Of a DNA stretch of 64,000 nucleotides, positions 21,731-33,319 are shown piece by piece. Position 1 is the stretch's first letter. The number at the start of each line of letters is the position of its first letter. The translations under genes and the position numbers were made by a program. Source of the stretch: Aquanectria penicillioides. Its lineage: Eukaryota; Ascomycota; Sordariomycetes; Hypocreales; Nectriaceae. The notes beneath the pieces were generated by a model. The model was not told the DNA's origin and ran no database searches. It saw only the letters and a list, made by a program, of their open reading frames with translations. The DNA lies in contig PYIU01000001.1 of the NCBI GenBank assembly GCA_003415625.1, forward strand, positions 4,526,746-4,590,745, read 5' to 3'.

Positions 21731-24373
21731 ATGATCGGTCGCAGTGCATCGTGGGCTCTGCTGGCTGCTTGCGCAGGCAGCGCCGTCGCCCAATTCACAA
21801 ACTGGGCAAAGGGCCAAATCAGTACAGAAATATGTACTTGGGAACAACCAAGAGGTAATATCGCCGGTCTTAATCATGAATCATGTGTCTAACGCTTCGT
21901 TGTAGCCGCCATCGTGCGCGACATGATCTATATCGATGGCGGTACCATTTGGTGGTTGCCACGAATGAGTGATGGCACAACAGGTTCTGTCGCTGACAAC
22001 GGTATGTTGTCGTCCTTCCGTGTCGCCAGGTCTTGCTCGTCAAATCTAACTATGAATAGGCAATAACCAAGGTATCATTCTAAACTATAACCTAAGCACT
22101 CCATTCAACTCAAAGACAAATGTCACTGGCATTCTTCTCAACAATGCCATGTCCAAGGCCCGAGGCGGGTCAGGAAACAGCAATGGCGCTGCCATCAACT
22201 TTATCGACGGCGGTCTTCTCGCCAACGATGCCGAGTTCTGGCTCTACGGCGGCGTTTACTTGCAGAACACTCAGCTCTACTCTGACCCCGATGCCGATGA
22301 GGTTCTCGGGTACCAAGCGTACGCCTATGGACCGGACAAACCCCTCTGGGAAAAGGGCTTCGACGACAGCAAACTGACCAGCGGCGTGAGTCGGTATGTC
22401 GCATATGGAGCAGCCGTCAATGCACCATCAGAGAACAAGGGATGGTACTTTTCTGGTTTGCGATCTCCCATTTATGGTCCCATCTACGACAATACTGTCA
22501 ATACAAGCACCAAGGCCGTAAATGCCTCCAACTACCTCATCCAGATCGACATGGCCGAGCAACTGAACGAGACTTGGACCAACAAGACTCTGCCCAGTTT
22601 CATCGAAGGTCGCTCCAATGCTGAAGTCGTCTGGGTTCCTGTTGGCAAAGAAGGCATCCTCGTTGCTCTGGGTGGTGTCCTTTATCCCGAATGGGCGGGA
22701 TCGAGTGGCAAGTCCCCAAACAAAACTGCAAGCGTATGTAACGACACCCCATTCCAAGCATCTTGCATCTTCGTTGTGCTAACAACCCCCCGTAGCAGGA
22801 GCTAAGTCCCAAGTTCATGAGTACCATTGATATTTACGACGTTGCAGGCAACCAGTGGTATCAGCAGCCAACTCAAGACGGTCCCAATGGCACCCGCGCG
22901 CGTGGATGTGCCGTTGTTGCCCCAGCATCCGATCGCTCGAGCTTCAACATCTTCTACTACGGGGGCTTTGATGGTGTTAGCCCCAAAGAGGCTTTCAGTG
23001 ACGAAGTTTGGGTCTTGTCCCTTCCATCGTTCAACTGGATCAAGCTCAACGGGGGCAAGTCCCTCCACGGCCGAGCCGGTCACAAATGCTTCTCCCCATA
23101 CCCTGACCAGATGATGGTGATTGGCGGCTACACTCCTCTTGCCGGCAGTGCCATTACATGTCTTGATGGAGGTCCAGTGGTAATGTTCAACTTGTCGAGC
23201 GGAGAGTGGATGGATTCGTATGACCCATCCAAATATGCAGACTATGGTGTAAACAAAGCCATTCAATCAAAGATTGGAGGCAACTCTGCAGGTGGTGCAA
23301 CGGCAACCACGCCTGTTCCATCCGGCTGGGCAACAACCGCGCTCGCCAAGGTCTTTGAAACGACCTACGATGTGAAGAAGATCAGCACCTACTGGCCGTA
23401 CGCCTCCGCAACAAGCAGTTCGCGACCCGACCTTGGTAACAACGGCACATCCAGTGACAATAGCAATAGCGGAGGCTCCAGCCTGCCCAAGTGGGTGGCG
23501 CCCGTCCTGGGAGTCGTCCTTGGCGCCATGCTCGTTACTGGCATCATCGTGCTCTTCTGTCTTTACCGCCGCCGCAAGATCTTCCGCAACCGGTCCAGCG
23601 ACGATGGCACCGAAGATACTGGTATGCGTATCATCTCTTGGATGCGAGGACAGCAGCAGACCGAGAAGGCACCTACTGTTACCACATCGGAAGATTCACC
23701 GAGGAGTCCAGAGATGGAGGAGGCGAGAGTCATTGGAACGACGCCTTCTCACTCTGTTGTCACAACCCCTCCCCCTGCCCCCCCTGCTGAGATGGAAAAT
23801 ACTGAAGTTGCTGAATTGGCCGGTAAGTTTTAACAACCCCCAAAGCTAAATGACAATGGGCAGTTACTAATGAAGGCAGATACTTCGCCCCCCGTTGAAC
23901 TTCACGACACGGGTCTCTCCCCCTTAGAAATCATCCAGAAGCACTCCCATCTTGGCCAGTCAAAGTCCCGCTCCGTAACCGACCCCTCTTACAGCTCCCT
24001 CTCCGCGGGTGGTCGAGACCGTGCCAGCACCGTCTCCCGCTCCTCCATCGCCGCAAACAGCACAGCGGTGGTCCCAGGCAACCCGGATAATGTTTCTGCC
24101 CGGGTGGCCTCTGACGTCTCTGGCGTTTCTGAAATGGAAGCCGCAAACCTTCGGCGTCTATCCGGCGGTCCTGTGAGCCCTAGGAGTGACATTGGCGATG
24201 CATCCTCCAAGGATGAAAAGGTCGCGTCTGATTTCCCCTCAACACCTGTGTCGCCGCCAACAGCTGGTGAAAACGCGGGCCAGGACTACATCTCGGCAAG
24301 GCCTGCTGTGAGTCCCTTGCGAAAGAGCATATTCAAAGAGAACGAGGATGATATGGGCAAGGAGGATAAGTAA
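21731..24373 (+). CDS. Kelch-repeat single-pass membrane protein
   Basis: An 804-residue type I membrane protein. Exons: 21731-21854, 21906-22001, 22060-22733, 22796-23822, 23880-24373, with introns of 51, 58, 62 and 57 bp, all in phase. The signal peptide MIGRSASWALLAACAGSAVA is followed by an extracellular beta-propeller-like region with kelch features (IYIDGGTIWW, FWLYGGVYLQ, FYYGGFDGVSPKEAFSDEVW, MVIGGYTPL). One transmembrane helix at about residues 531-555 (WVAPVLGVVLGAMLVTGIIV) ends in a basic stop-transfer RRRK, and the cytoplasmic tail is Ser/Pro-rich with many potential phosphorylation sites. Many N-glycosylation sites (NLS, NVT, NTS, NKT) support an outside propeller. Fungal kelch membrane proteins of this shape are thought to act in polarity or wall sensing; the ligand is unknown. 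Intron 3 ends in a TAGCAG tandem acceptor. Confidence 0.88.
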
Positions 24374-24791
24374 ATTTCCTGTTTTCACATCGGTACCTAG
24401 TAAACGGCGTTGGAGGATCGAGATGCGCTCATGTTTGTCATGATTGGCCAGCTGATGGATGCTTGATGATACATGTTTGGACCGGATAGTATGTCGAGGT
24501 TTCTTTTCCGAGTACGAATAATTTTAACGGACGTAATGATTCTATTGGACCTGAAGATACACGACCCTTACCTTCAACCATGGTGATCTATGTACTTTGC
24601 TTTTGAGGAAATCGTATTATACGAAATTCCATCGTATCCCATCTCCTTCCCAATCGAGATGTGGACATGGTATTTTTCCATGTAGACATCTCTCATGTGC
24701 GCCTGCATTGAGGATCTCCAACGCCTTTTTCGATGCCCAACGAGAGAGAATCCGGTATCATTTTTGACTCAGTCTTGTTGCAAAGTGGATC
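24374..24791. other. Convergent 3' spacer
   Basis: Lies between the kelch gene and HGH1, both ending here. AT-richer than the genes and presumably made of both 3' untranslated regions. Nothing else recognised. Confidence 0.4.
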
Positions 24792-26037
24792 TTAGACTTC
24801 AACCAGCTGGTCCTCATCATCTAACTCCTCAACTCGGCTCTCGGGTCCCTCCTTAGCCTCATCAGCTTCATCACGCGCCAGCACCTGCACCAACCGCTCA
24901 CACGCCTCCTGAACGCCCTCATCGTTGACCCGCAGATGAGTCTCGCGGATGACGGGGTAAACCTTGACCCTGCGCATGAGTTCACGGCCATCGCGGGTCG
25001 TTGTCAACAGGGTAAGCGTCTCGACGTGAGTTTGCACATTGCTGTTGTCTGAATCTCGCTGCTTGTCGGGGGGCAGCAGCTGGAGGTCCGGCAGCATGTC
25101 CATGGTCTCATCGACATCGTACTCCTCGCTTCCCATGATGGGAAGTAGAACGTAGGGAAGAATGTTGATCTCGTCCTCGGAGAGCAAAGACGGGTGAGCC
25201 TCGATCTGGAAGGCAACGTTCTTGATGGTGCTTGCAACCCCCTTTCGACGGATGTCGGACTTGTGCTCTGTGAAAACCCTAATCTTGGTCAGGGGGATGA
25301 CGACGTCGTACTTTTGCGTCTCGAGGAAATACTCTCGCACTTCAGGATGCTTGGAGAGATCAGCGAAAACGTAGGCAAGGTAATCGAAGTCAGCCTTCTT
25401 GTTGTAGGATCCGTCCTGGCCCTTGACGAAGAGATCCATCATCTGGTTCATAACGCTATCGTCTGAGCCCAACTGCTCAGGAGCCGTCTGTTTTCTCTTC
25501 ATAAGGTCCTTCATTCCATCCCATTTGGCGAGGTTGGCCAGAAGCATAGCCAAGAGGTTTGCGCTGGGCTCCTCGGGATGCTATTCACTCGTTATCAGCC
25601 GTGGGCCTTGATAGGCGCCGATGGAGGCCATATTCTTACCACAATACGAGCAAAAACAGTATCTAGGAACTTTTCATCTGTTGCCAGGTTCTCAAGGACC
25701 TCTTGGTCTCCAGAGAGGTTGAGCAAGATGTTGATGGCATGTTCAGATACGCTCTGCATTCCTAATGAGTACCATGCTTTGTCTCAGTTCATAGGCTGGG
25801 TCTTACAGGGTGGTCTTTTACTAGTATTTTGAGGTTCTTGATAGGTTTCATTTCCTCGGCCTTAAACAGGGCCGGGTCAGTCGTAGAGTAAGGCACACAA
25901 TTTGCGATGGCAACTTGGCGGATCTGAGGATGAGGATGGACGATGAAGCCCACGAGCTGTAGGCGAGCCTCCGGTCAGTACTCTGGCCAAATTGAAGTTT
26001 ACATAGGGTCGCATACTTCTTCTAGTTCGGTCGGCAT
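24792..26037 (-). CDS. HGH1: Hgh1, armadillo-repeat chaperone for eEF2 folding
   Basis: A 357-residue homologue of yeast Hgh1/FAM203, a cytosolic ARM-repeat protein that helps eEF2 fold. Exons (minus): 26037-26017 (MPTELEE), 25956-25807, 25753-25640, 25580-24792; introns 60, 53 and 59 bp with good GTATGC/GTAAGA donors. The second intron must use the acceptor GAATGCAG directly before SVSEHAINILLNLSGD to keep frame; an upstream ATTAG does not. Helical repeats are visible throughout (HPQIRQVAIANC; LLAMLLANLAKWDGM; YLAYVFADLSKHPEVREYFL) and the C-terminal family signature NILPYVLLPIMGSEEYD is intact, followed by a very acidic tail. The start is the family N-terminus. It is divergent to ENP1, another translation-related gene. 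Confidence 0.92.
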
Positions 26038-27058
26038 CTTGTGTGAGGGTGCTCTGGCGCTGGGGACTGGCGGGTGTTGTGAGCGACGAGGCGGAAAGAA
26101 TTTTGATGATGGCGATGGAGGGGCATTTTGATAGTGGGGTCGCCGCCTGAAGTCATCGCTGCTTCAGTGGGTTCGGCGTCGCTGGTAGGGGATTGGATCG
26201 GCGGGTGACTCTCACAGCGGGGACCCACAAGGCCCTCTATGCGACTTTGGGCATCATGGTGGCGGGGCAAATTTGCACTTGAGGCAAGCAACAAGAACGA
26301 GGTTGCGTAGGAGTCATTATCAGCAATGAAATCAATAAGCATATAGATTAATGGGCCATTGGCTTTATTTGCCTTTGTGTTACTGCCTTTCGTGATCTTC
26401 CGACTCACCCGGCATTTTGTGTGGTGACGACTCTCAAGAGAGTGCTTACATGTCGTTGTCCCGGGTAAGGATTTCGCTCACGTGCATCAGACACAGAAAC
26501 CCCCCAAGAACACAATAGAGGGCGCCTCATTATTTAATATTGGGTCATGTTTCCATGTTGAAATTTTTATAGAATTCCAAGATTTCCTATTTATCATGAT
26601 TATGTTCAGGAACACCTCAGGGTCACGTTAGTTGGATAACTTTCCCCCGATCAAATCAACAGAGCAGGTTTACGAAAGAAAATCCTGTCGCTCAAATTTA
26701 ACCAAAATAGCCCATGTGAAGACGCAAACCTGATATCTACGTTAACTAATGGGGGTTCTATGTACGAAATATTACCCCCCTATAACAACACTTTCCACTT
26801 CTCAAATGTTTGACTTAATTTGAATTGGGCCTGCAATGATTTGATGCATTCTGTTCCTTTGTGCCGTCCGGAAAATTGGTGACACATTTGCCGAAAGCGG
26901 TGAGACAACTTTTTCATCTTGGACGGGTGCGCTAGCCCCCATTGAGAAGGAGGGGTGCGTATCGATAAGGCACAAAAAAAAATATATCGTAGTACTGCTA
27001 TCTCAACGCCCACATTGTGCGTCTGTGTGTGTGTGTAACCATCATCAATAAGCCCAAA
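26038..27058. promoter_or_regulatory. Divergent region between HGH1 and ENP1
   Basis: About 1 kb containing both promoters; two genes serving translation (eEF2 folding and 40S biogenesis) face away from each other. AT-rich around 26500-26800. A GT repeat stands just upstream of ENP1 (27020-27036). No coding frame convinces. Confidence 0.4.
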
Positions 27059-28572
27059 ATGCCCAAGGCCACGACTCCCACTGCAGGGCGATCGACCCGA
27101 CGCCACAATCCCCTCGAGGATGATATCGTGGCCACTGGCGTTCTCAGGAACAAGCCTTCCAAGAAGAAGTCAAAGGGTACCGACAAGGAGGAGGAAAACT
27201 TTGTCGACTCTCGTGCCTCCAGGAACATTCTCCGGATTGGTCGTGAGCTAGCTGAGGAAGAAAATGCCGACCGCGCTGTGCCCAAGCCAACCATTGACAG
27301 CTTTGGTTACGATTCCCGATTCGACGACGAGGCTGAGGAAGAGAACAGGGTCTATGAAGACGACGAGGCATGGGGCGATGAGGAGGAAGAGGTCGAAGAG
27401 ATTGAGGTTGATCCCAACGACCTTGAGACCTACAAGAAATTCATGCCAGACGATGAGGACGATCTTCTAAAGCACGGATGGGACCTGAAGCCTTCTGGTG
27501 CGCCAGAGGGAGAGTCCATCAACCTTGCGGACCTGATCTTGGAGAAGATTGCTGCTCACGAGGCCGCCGGAGCCAGGGGAGAACATATGGCTGCGCCTGA
27601 TGATGACTACGAGCTCCCTCCCAAGGTCATTGAGGTCTACACCAAGTGAGTTTTTCGTAACTTTAACACACTCTCTCTATGGATTTCCTAACAGATTCTA
27701 GGATCGGGCAGATTCTCTCCCGATACAAGTCTGGCCCTCTGCCCAAGCCGTTCAAGATCCTCCCAACCATTCCTCATTGGGAGGATATCCTCGAAGTTAC
27801 CAAGCCCGAGAGTTGGTCTGCCAATGCCTGCTACCAGGCCACAAGAATCTTCGTATCGAGCAAGCCCCATGTTGTTCAGAGATTTCTTGAGATGGTCATC
27901 CTCGACCGAGTCCGTGAGGACATCTATGAGAACAAGAAGCTCAACGTGCACCTTTTCAACTCCCTCAAGAAGGCCCTCTATAAGCCCGCCGCTTTCTTCA
28001 AAGGTTTCCTTTTCCCCTTGGTTGGCAGCGGAACCTGCACTCTTCGTGAAGCCCATATCGTGTCCGCGGTTCTCGCCAGAATTTCCGTCCCGGTCTTGCA
28101 TTCTGCTGCGGCCCTGAAGGGTCTTTGCGATATTGCCGCCCAGGAGGCTTCGCAAGGTACTGAGGGTGGTGGCGCGACCAACATCTTCATCAAGACGCTT
28201 CTCGAGAAGAAATACGCCCTTCCATACCAGGTCATTGACGCCCTTGTCTTCCACTTTCTGCGATTCCGCAACGAGGACCCCGCCTCCGTTCAGCAGGGTG
28301 ATGTGATGGCAGGCGTCACTGGCGATGGCGATGTCAAGACCAAGTTGCCAGTCATTTGGCACCAAAGCCTCCTCGCTTTCGCCCAGCGGTACAAGGGAGA
28401 TATCACCGAGGACCAGCGTGAAGCGCTTCTAGACCTTCTCCTCACTCACGGCCACTCAGCCATTGGTCCTGAGGTGAGGAGGGAATTGCTGGCTGGACGA
28501 GGTCGTGGTGTGCCGTTGGAGCCCGAGGGACCCGCCTTGGATGGTGATGATACCATGATCATTGATTCCTGA
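27059..28572 (+). CDS. ENP1: Enp1/bystin, 40S ribosomal subunit biogenesis factor
   Basis: A 485-residue homologue of yeast Enp1, which binds pre-40S particles in the nucleolus and accompanies them to the cytoplasm. Exon 1 is 27059-27645 and exon 2 is 27702-28572; the 56-bp intron (GTGAGT...CTAG) has two possible acceptors, and only the second (after ATTCTAG) keeps frame, giving VYTKIGQILSRYKSGPLPKP. The N-terminal third is basic then strongly acidic (EEEEVEEIEVD, DDEDD), as usual for bystins; the bystin domain fills the rest (LPTIPHWEDILEVTKPESWS, VLHSAAALKGLCDIAA). Length agrees with the family. No anomaly seen. Confidence 0.95.
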
Positions 28573-29213
28573 GGCCCGGCTGGGTTCTTTTGGATGAATG
28601 CAATTTCTTAATGAATGAAGACACAGATGGCGTTTGGCGCACTGGCTGGTTATTTGAGACCGGTTCGACTTGAGTCTACATAGAGTGGCTCCGTTAGCAA
28701 CGGGGCAAACCCAATTCGATACCAAAAATGCATACAAGATTTAGTTCAGACAAAATCTCCCAGGAAACGGTGATGACCTCCTGTCCAGCTCCTGCCGGAC
28801 CATATGCTTGATAATGGGACCACGTGTAATCCATTAGTAAATTGATTTCGGTCGGGGTACCGCCTTCCTAGAATCAAGGCCATGTTGCACAACGGCAAAT
28901 GCCGCCAAGGCCGCTATACACAAATATGCTCACCCATACATCGTAATTTGACTACCTACCACTCTGCTAAAACCTATCTATCTCCTCTTCTCGGTATCTC
29001 TTCGTTCTTTATTTTCCTTTATTTGCACCTAATCGTCTTCTCGCAACTACCAAGGCTTTGCCACAACAATCATCATTTGGGATGTAATGTGCGTGGATGA
29101 GCACTATGTCCGCAAGGGCACAGTCTTTTTCAGCTGCGTCGAATAGACTCTATGCGCTAGACGCGATTGAATCCGGATACTATTGCAGTCAAAAAGCGTC
29201 TTAGAAAGAGACG
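28573..29213. other. Spacer between ENP1 and the broken gene
   Basis: Holds the ENP1 3' region and the presumable promoter of the following gene (pyrimidine-rich 28950-29060). A 72-codon frame at 28882 has no support. Nothing else recognised. Confidence 0.4.
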
Positions 29214-30849
29214 ATGCCTAATCGTTCCAGCTACTTTAACCTATCCTCCCGGTCCCTAACGCCGCCGCTAGCTGAGATACCCATCCCAAGATCTCGATCT
29301 AAAAACCCAACTTCCAGTGATGCGTCTCATCATATCATCCGACAAGAGGTCCCAGTAACCAGTTCAGGGCTACACAATCCGGCGCCTCGCGAGACTAAAT
29401 ACGATACTTTCCAATCCAGCTTCGGGGTTGATCCACCACGGCCGCCTCGTGATGGGTTCGAATAGGTTTGGTTCCCTGAGGGGTATTGGGCAGAGCGCCA
29501 GCTTATGATCCCCCGGAAGAGCAACTCCAGCGGTCGTTTTTGGCGATGGCGAACTCGCTCAACCAAGTCAGCGAGTGAGTCAGATGTTCGTGACATATCA
29601 TTCGCATCGCCGTCGACCTCGCCATCTGGTCCCACCTTGCTCCCCAAAGTCTTCGAACAGCAGCAGCAAATGCCTTGCAGCCCGTACGTTTCTGAATCTG
29701 CGCATGTCTTTTCGCTTCAACACCCATCTTCCACTGTCCTATCGGGGCCTGAAGATATCCACTCAGTGTCTTCTGGTTCAGTGAACAGGCGAATTTCCCT
29801 TGCCTCTTCGAACTTGCGTCAGATATGTTCTGGAGGTACTAGTCCATCAGTCAGCCCGGCCAGGGAGGGTCCCTGTGTGAAGAGCAAGAAAGGAATTAGG
29901 GCCAGACTAAAGCTCCGGACGTATAAAGAGGTAAGCTCAATATCTCTCTGCGGCTCCGAGATCCAGCTAACAGAGCGTAGGCATGCATCTGTCCTCCAAT
30001 ACCGGAGCATGATCACGTCCACGCGACGGGTGATGGGTCTGAAAACCATACAGGGTTGAACCACATGACCAAGACAGGAACCTGGCTCAAGGATGAACTG
30101 GCCAGAGCAAGGTTCAAACGCAAACTTTTTGGCAGGGCACCTTGGCACCGTAAAGAATCGGGGGACTCGATTAGCAGCGTTGCTAGTTCAGTAAGAGAGG
30201 TCCTCAGAGGCGATACTCCACCTTCAACCCCAAGGTCCGATCGCTCTATTGCCAGTATGTTGATTCCACATATGTGTATCTTCGAGATACTCAATTGACT
30301 CTAGTTGGCATGAAGAACGCAAGCGCTCAATTTCCAGGCGGAGTAAGTGGTCATACCCATATCCGAGATATTCGTTATTTGTTCGACACTGCCGTTTCCC
30401 AAAAGCACAAGGGCTAATACTATGTATGCGCTTAGGAAGCAGTTCGAGTCAAGACCCCGCCAATTGGCGAATACACAGTAGACGGCCGACCTCGCGCTTT
30501 CTTCACTTCTATGACACCCCCCAATTTTGATGGCCCGGAGTCTTTCTCCACACTTTCTCTCTCCCGGACTAGCTCTCGCCACATTGGCCATCGTCCTAGC
30601 TTGGCTCCGCAACGGGAATGGTGGGAACATCTTCCACCAAAACCTGTTTGTCAGGTCGATCGAGATTACATGTCAGAATTTGAGTTCCAAATCCCTGAGC
30701 ACCTTCCAAGCAGTCCTATGTGTCCTACAAATGAGAAACATGCGAGCGGTGGCACGGGGGTATGCATATACCATGGACGCAGGAGGGCAGTTTCGGGCTT
30801 GAGAAGAATGTCAAATATGGGCGACAGAAGCGATCTTCATAGATGTTAA
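29214..30849 (+). pseudogene. Conserved fungal gene of unknown function, interrupted by a TAG and probably a frame break
   Basis: Pieces of one conserved fungal protein line up here. The frame from 29214 is open except for a TAG at 29463-29465 lying exactly where the family has tryptophan (GFE-stop-VWFPEGYWAER). It continues to about 30029; the next segment (DELARARFKRKLFGRAPWHR) is in another frame, connected either by a 44-bp intron at 30030-30073 or by one missing base. Two further introns are convincing: 30255-30304 (GTATGT...TCTAG) and 30343-30435 (GTAAGT...CTTAG), giving QFPGGEAVRVKTPPI and DGRPRAFFTSM. The last exon (30436-30849) ends with FEFQIPEHLPSSPMCP and GVCIYHGRRR, family hallmarks. 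The protein is Ser/Pro/Arg-rich; its function is unknown to me. TGG to TAG equals a CA to TA change on the other strand, the type expected of repeat-induced point mutation. Confidence 0.65.
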
Positions 30850-31135
30850 GCAGAATCACGCATATTGAAAGAATGAGAATCTGCATCAATAGTGATGTTT
30901 ATTCAACCTGCCTTCTCTACTTTTCCATCAATCCTTTTTACAGTCTCTCTGCGGACTATCCAAGAATTCAGCTATTAATATTCCGCTTGCGATTTCAATG
31001 AGTATATTTCATTTCGCACATTGTTTTGCGCAGTTTTGGGTTCCAAGCCGGTTAGTTTGACCACGCAACAAACACTGTACAAGTGTTCGTACTCTGATGT
31101 CTCGGGACAAGCCTAAGCAACGCGAGTGTGGCTGT

Positions 31136-33319
31136 TCACTTCCTTGTTTTCAATCCCATCGGAAACTTGATTTCTAGAATCATAGGGTTGCTTGGGCTTG
31201 GTGAAGAAGGACGGGGCTCGCTTGAAGAATAGAGGAGGGGGTTTCGGATGTGGGTAAGAGCCAGGACGAGAGCCCAGATGATACAGATGGTGGGCAGCAG
31301 CATGGGGCTTGACTTGAAGTTTTCGGCACGCATGTCGTTGAGGGATAGGAGAGAGATGAGGGTCATGGCGATACCAAGGCCAATGAAGAGGGCAATTCGG
31401 ATCATGCTCCACTTGGTCCAAGGCTTGGTTCGGGAGACCGTGGTAAGAATTGTCATGAGGATGAGGGTAATACCAGCGGCGATGTACCCGTATACAAACT
31501 ATATCAAAGGTTTAGAAACACAAAATCAGGAAGCGAGGAATAGGGGTGGCTTACCACAAGATCAAAGCGTTCCCACATCTTTTCATTGACTTGGTTCTCG
31601 AGACCAGATTCGGTGATGGTCTTGTTGGCATCGGTGATTTCAGACACAAGATCAATGCCGTAAGTTTCGAGCAAGGAATTTTGCATAGAGGTCAACATTT
31701 CCGAGAAGTTGACTTCGAGAATGTCTAGTGCAGTCGAGTTGGGATAATACTGGTCATCCTCAGTGTCGAGGTACTTAGCAAGCGCCGGCCAGAAGTCATC
31801 GGATATCGTCGAGATGTTTCCAAGAGCCCATTCGACATTCGACCAGGTGGCCGTGTACTTGGGCGGGTAGTCCTTGAAAAAGCCGTTTACAACATCAGCC
31901 AAACTGGTGTAGACATCGTTGGTTGTGGCTTTGGAAAGCTGCTCGGAGCTGTCGAAGACAGAATTGAAGGAGATCTTGTTCAGTGTATCCACAATCTTGG
32001 ACCAGATGATGAATTGGGTGAAGCCTTGCATGAAGAGGACCATGGCGATGTGGAAAGGGAAATGGAGAATAGTCCAGGCCTGCTGCTGGAACTTGGGAAG
32101 GTAAGAGTTCTTCATCCAGTCAAAGTAGATGAGGAAGACGAAGTAGATAGTGGCAGCAGCAGCAGTGACAATTCCAATGGTTTGGGGATCTTATATCCAT
32201 GTTAGACTTCATCTCAATGTGCGATAGTGAAGACATGACCTACCCCAGGAGTCTGGGCTCTTGACAATGGTAACGACACTTTGAGCGACAATAACAACAC
32301 CATCACCCAAGAAAAGAACAGTCATGGTTCCCATGCGCCTCATCAAGTGAGTACCAGTGAAGCCGAGCACTGGGAAAATCGCGGCGATGACGAAGGTGAA
32401 GACAACCTCCAGCGCTGAAACGACATACCAAGCAATGTATACCGGGCTGTTTCCCTCACTGAACCTGAAGGTAACGCCCAAGAAGATCATGGATGCGACG
32501 AGATTTATTCCGATCTGCAGGAGCATCGCAAGCCTCGGCTTCTTGTATTGTCGGATGTGCCACAGGATAGTGGCATACTCGACGGCCAAGCAAAATCGAG
32601 AGACGCAAAGAATAATGGCTAAGACAATCAGCTGTAGTCGACTAGATAGAATGTTTCCAGCCACGTACACATGGTTCGCATCGTCTTCAAGTTTTGGTCG
32701 GTGGGTTTGAAGTTCGGGGCAACAACAGCAAAGCCAATCATAACACCAAGGTGAACACCTCGAGCGGCACGCTCTATTCCGTGGTCAGCAAAGAAACATG
32801 GCTTGGTGGCTGAGTATTTTTCGCACCGAAAATGCTGTCGGTAAGGAACCGGACATCGTACAGGCTGACCAAGAGCCATGTAATCCACAGAATACTTTTT
32901 CGGCACATATGATTAGCATGGGCTGCCACGGTGGTCAGCAAGCTGGTAGCGGTACCTGAAATATCCAACATATGCCTTGAAGCGGTCATGGGTGTTGACA
33001 CCCTGGTTCTGAGAAAATACGGCGTAGTTGGCAGCAAAGAGAAGATCGAAGAAAAGTTCAAGCAGACTAGCTTCCTCGTGCTAGGATATATCAGTATGAA
33101 AAGGCCGTTGTGAGGCTCTGGTTGTCTGACCTTTTGGAACTCGGGATGATCACTGGCGAAACGGTCACCAAACATGCTCAGGTCAGGATTGGTCCCATGT
33201 TCCCCGGTAGAAACGGGCAGAGAATCAGTTCGCTCAGTGAGGACAGGGCTCTTGAAAAGTTGCAGCTTCTTGGAAGCCGGAGCCCCCTCGGCGGATTGGA
33301 GGTGTTCGGTCGACGACAT
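31136..33319 (-). CDS. LtrA-type multi-pass membrane protein
   Basis: A 619-residue polytopic membrane protein of the low-temperature-requirement A family as found in fungi. Exons (minus): 33319-33131, 33080-32956, 32894-32827, 32773-32669, 32618-32244, 32189-31555, 31498-31136; the six introns are 50-61 bp and every junction is in phase. The fourth intron (32668-32619, GTACGT...CTTAG) is needed to give RTMSIILCVSRFCLAVEYAT; reading through it hits a stop. The soluble N-terminus (about 65 residues) is followed by the family signature SLLELFFDLLFAANYAVFSQ and about ten membrane segments, with a large loop (about 31650-32000) carrying several N-glycosylation sites before the last pair of helices. 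Molecular function is unknown; the founding member was found by a cold-sensitivity screen in Listeria. Divergent to ORC4. Confidence 0.88.
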
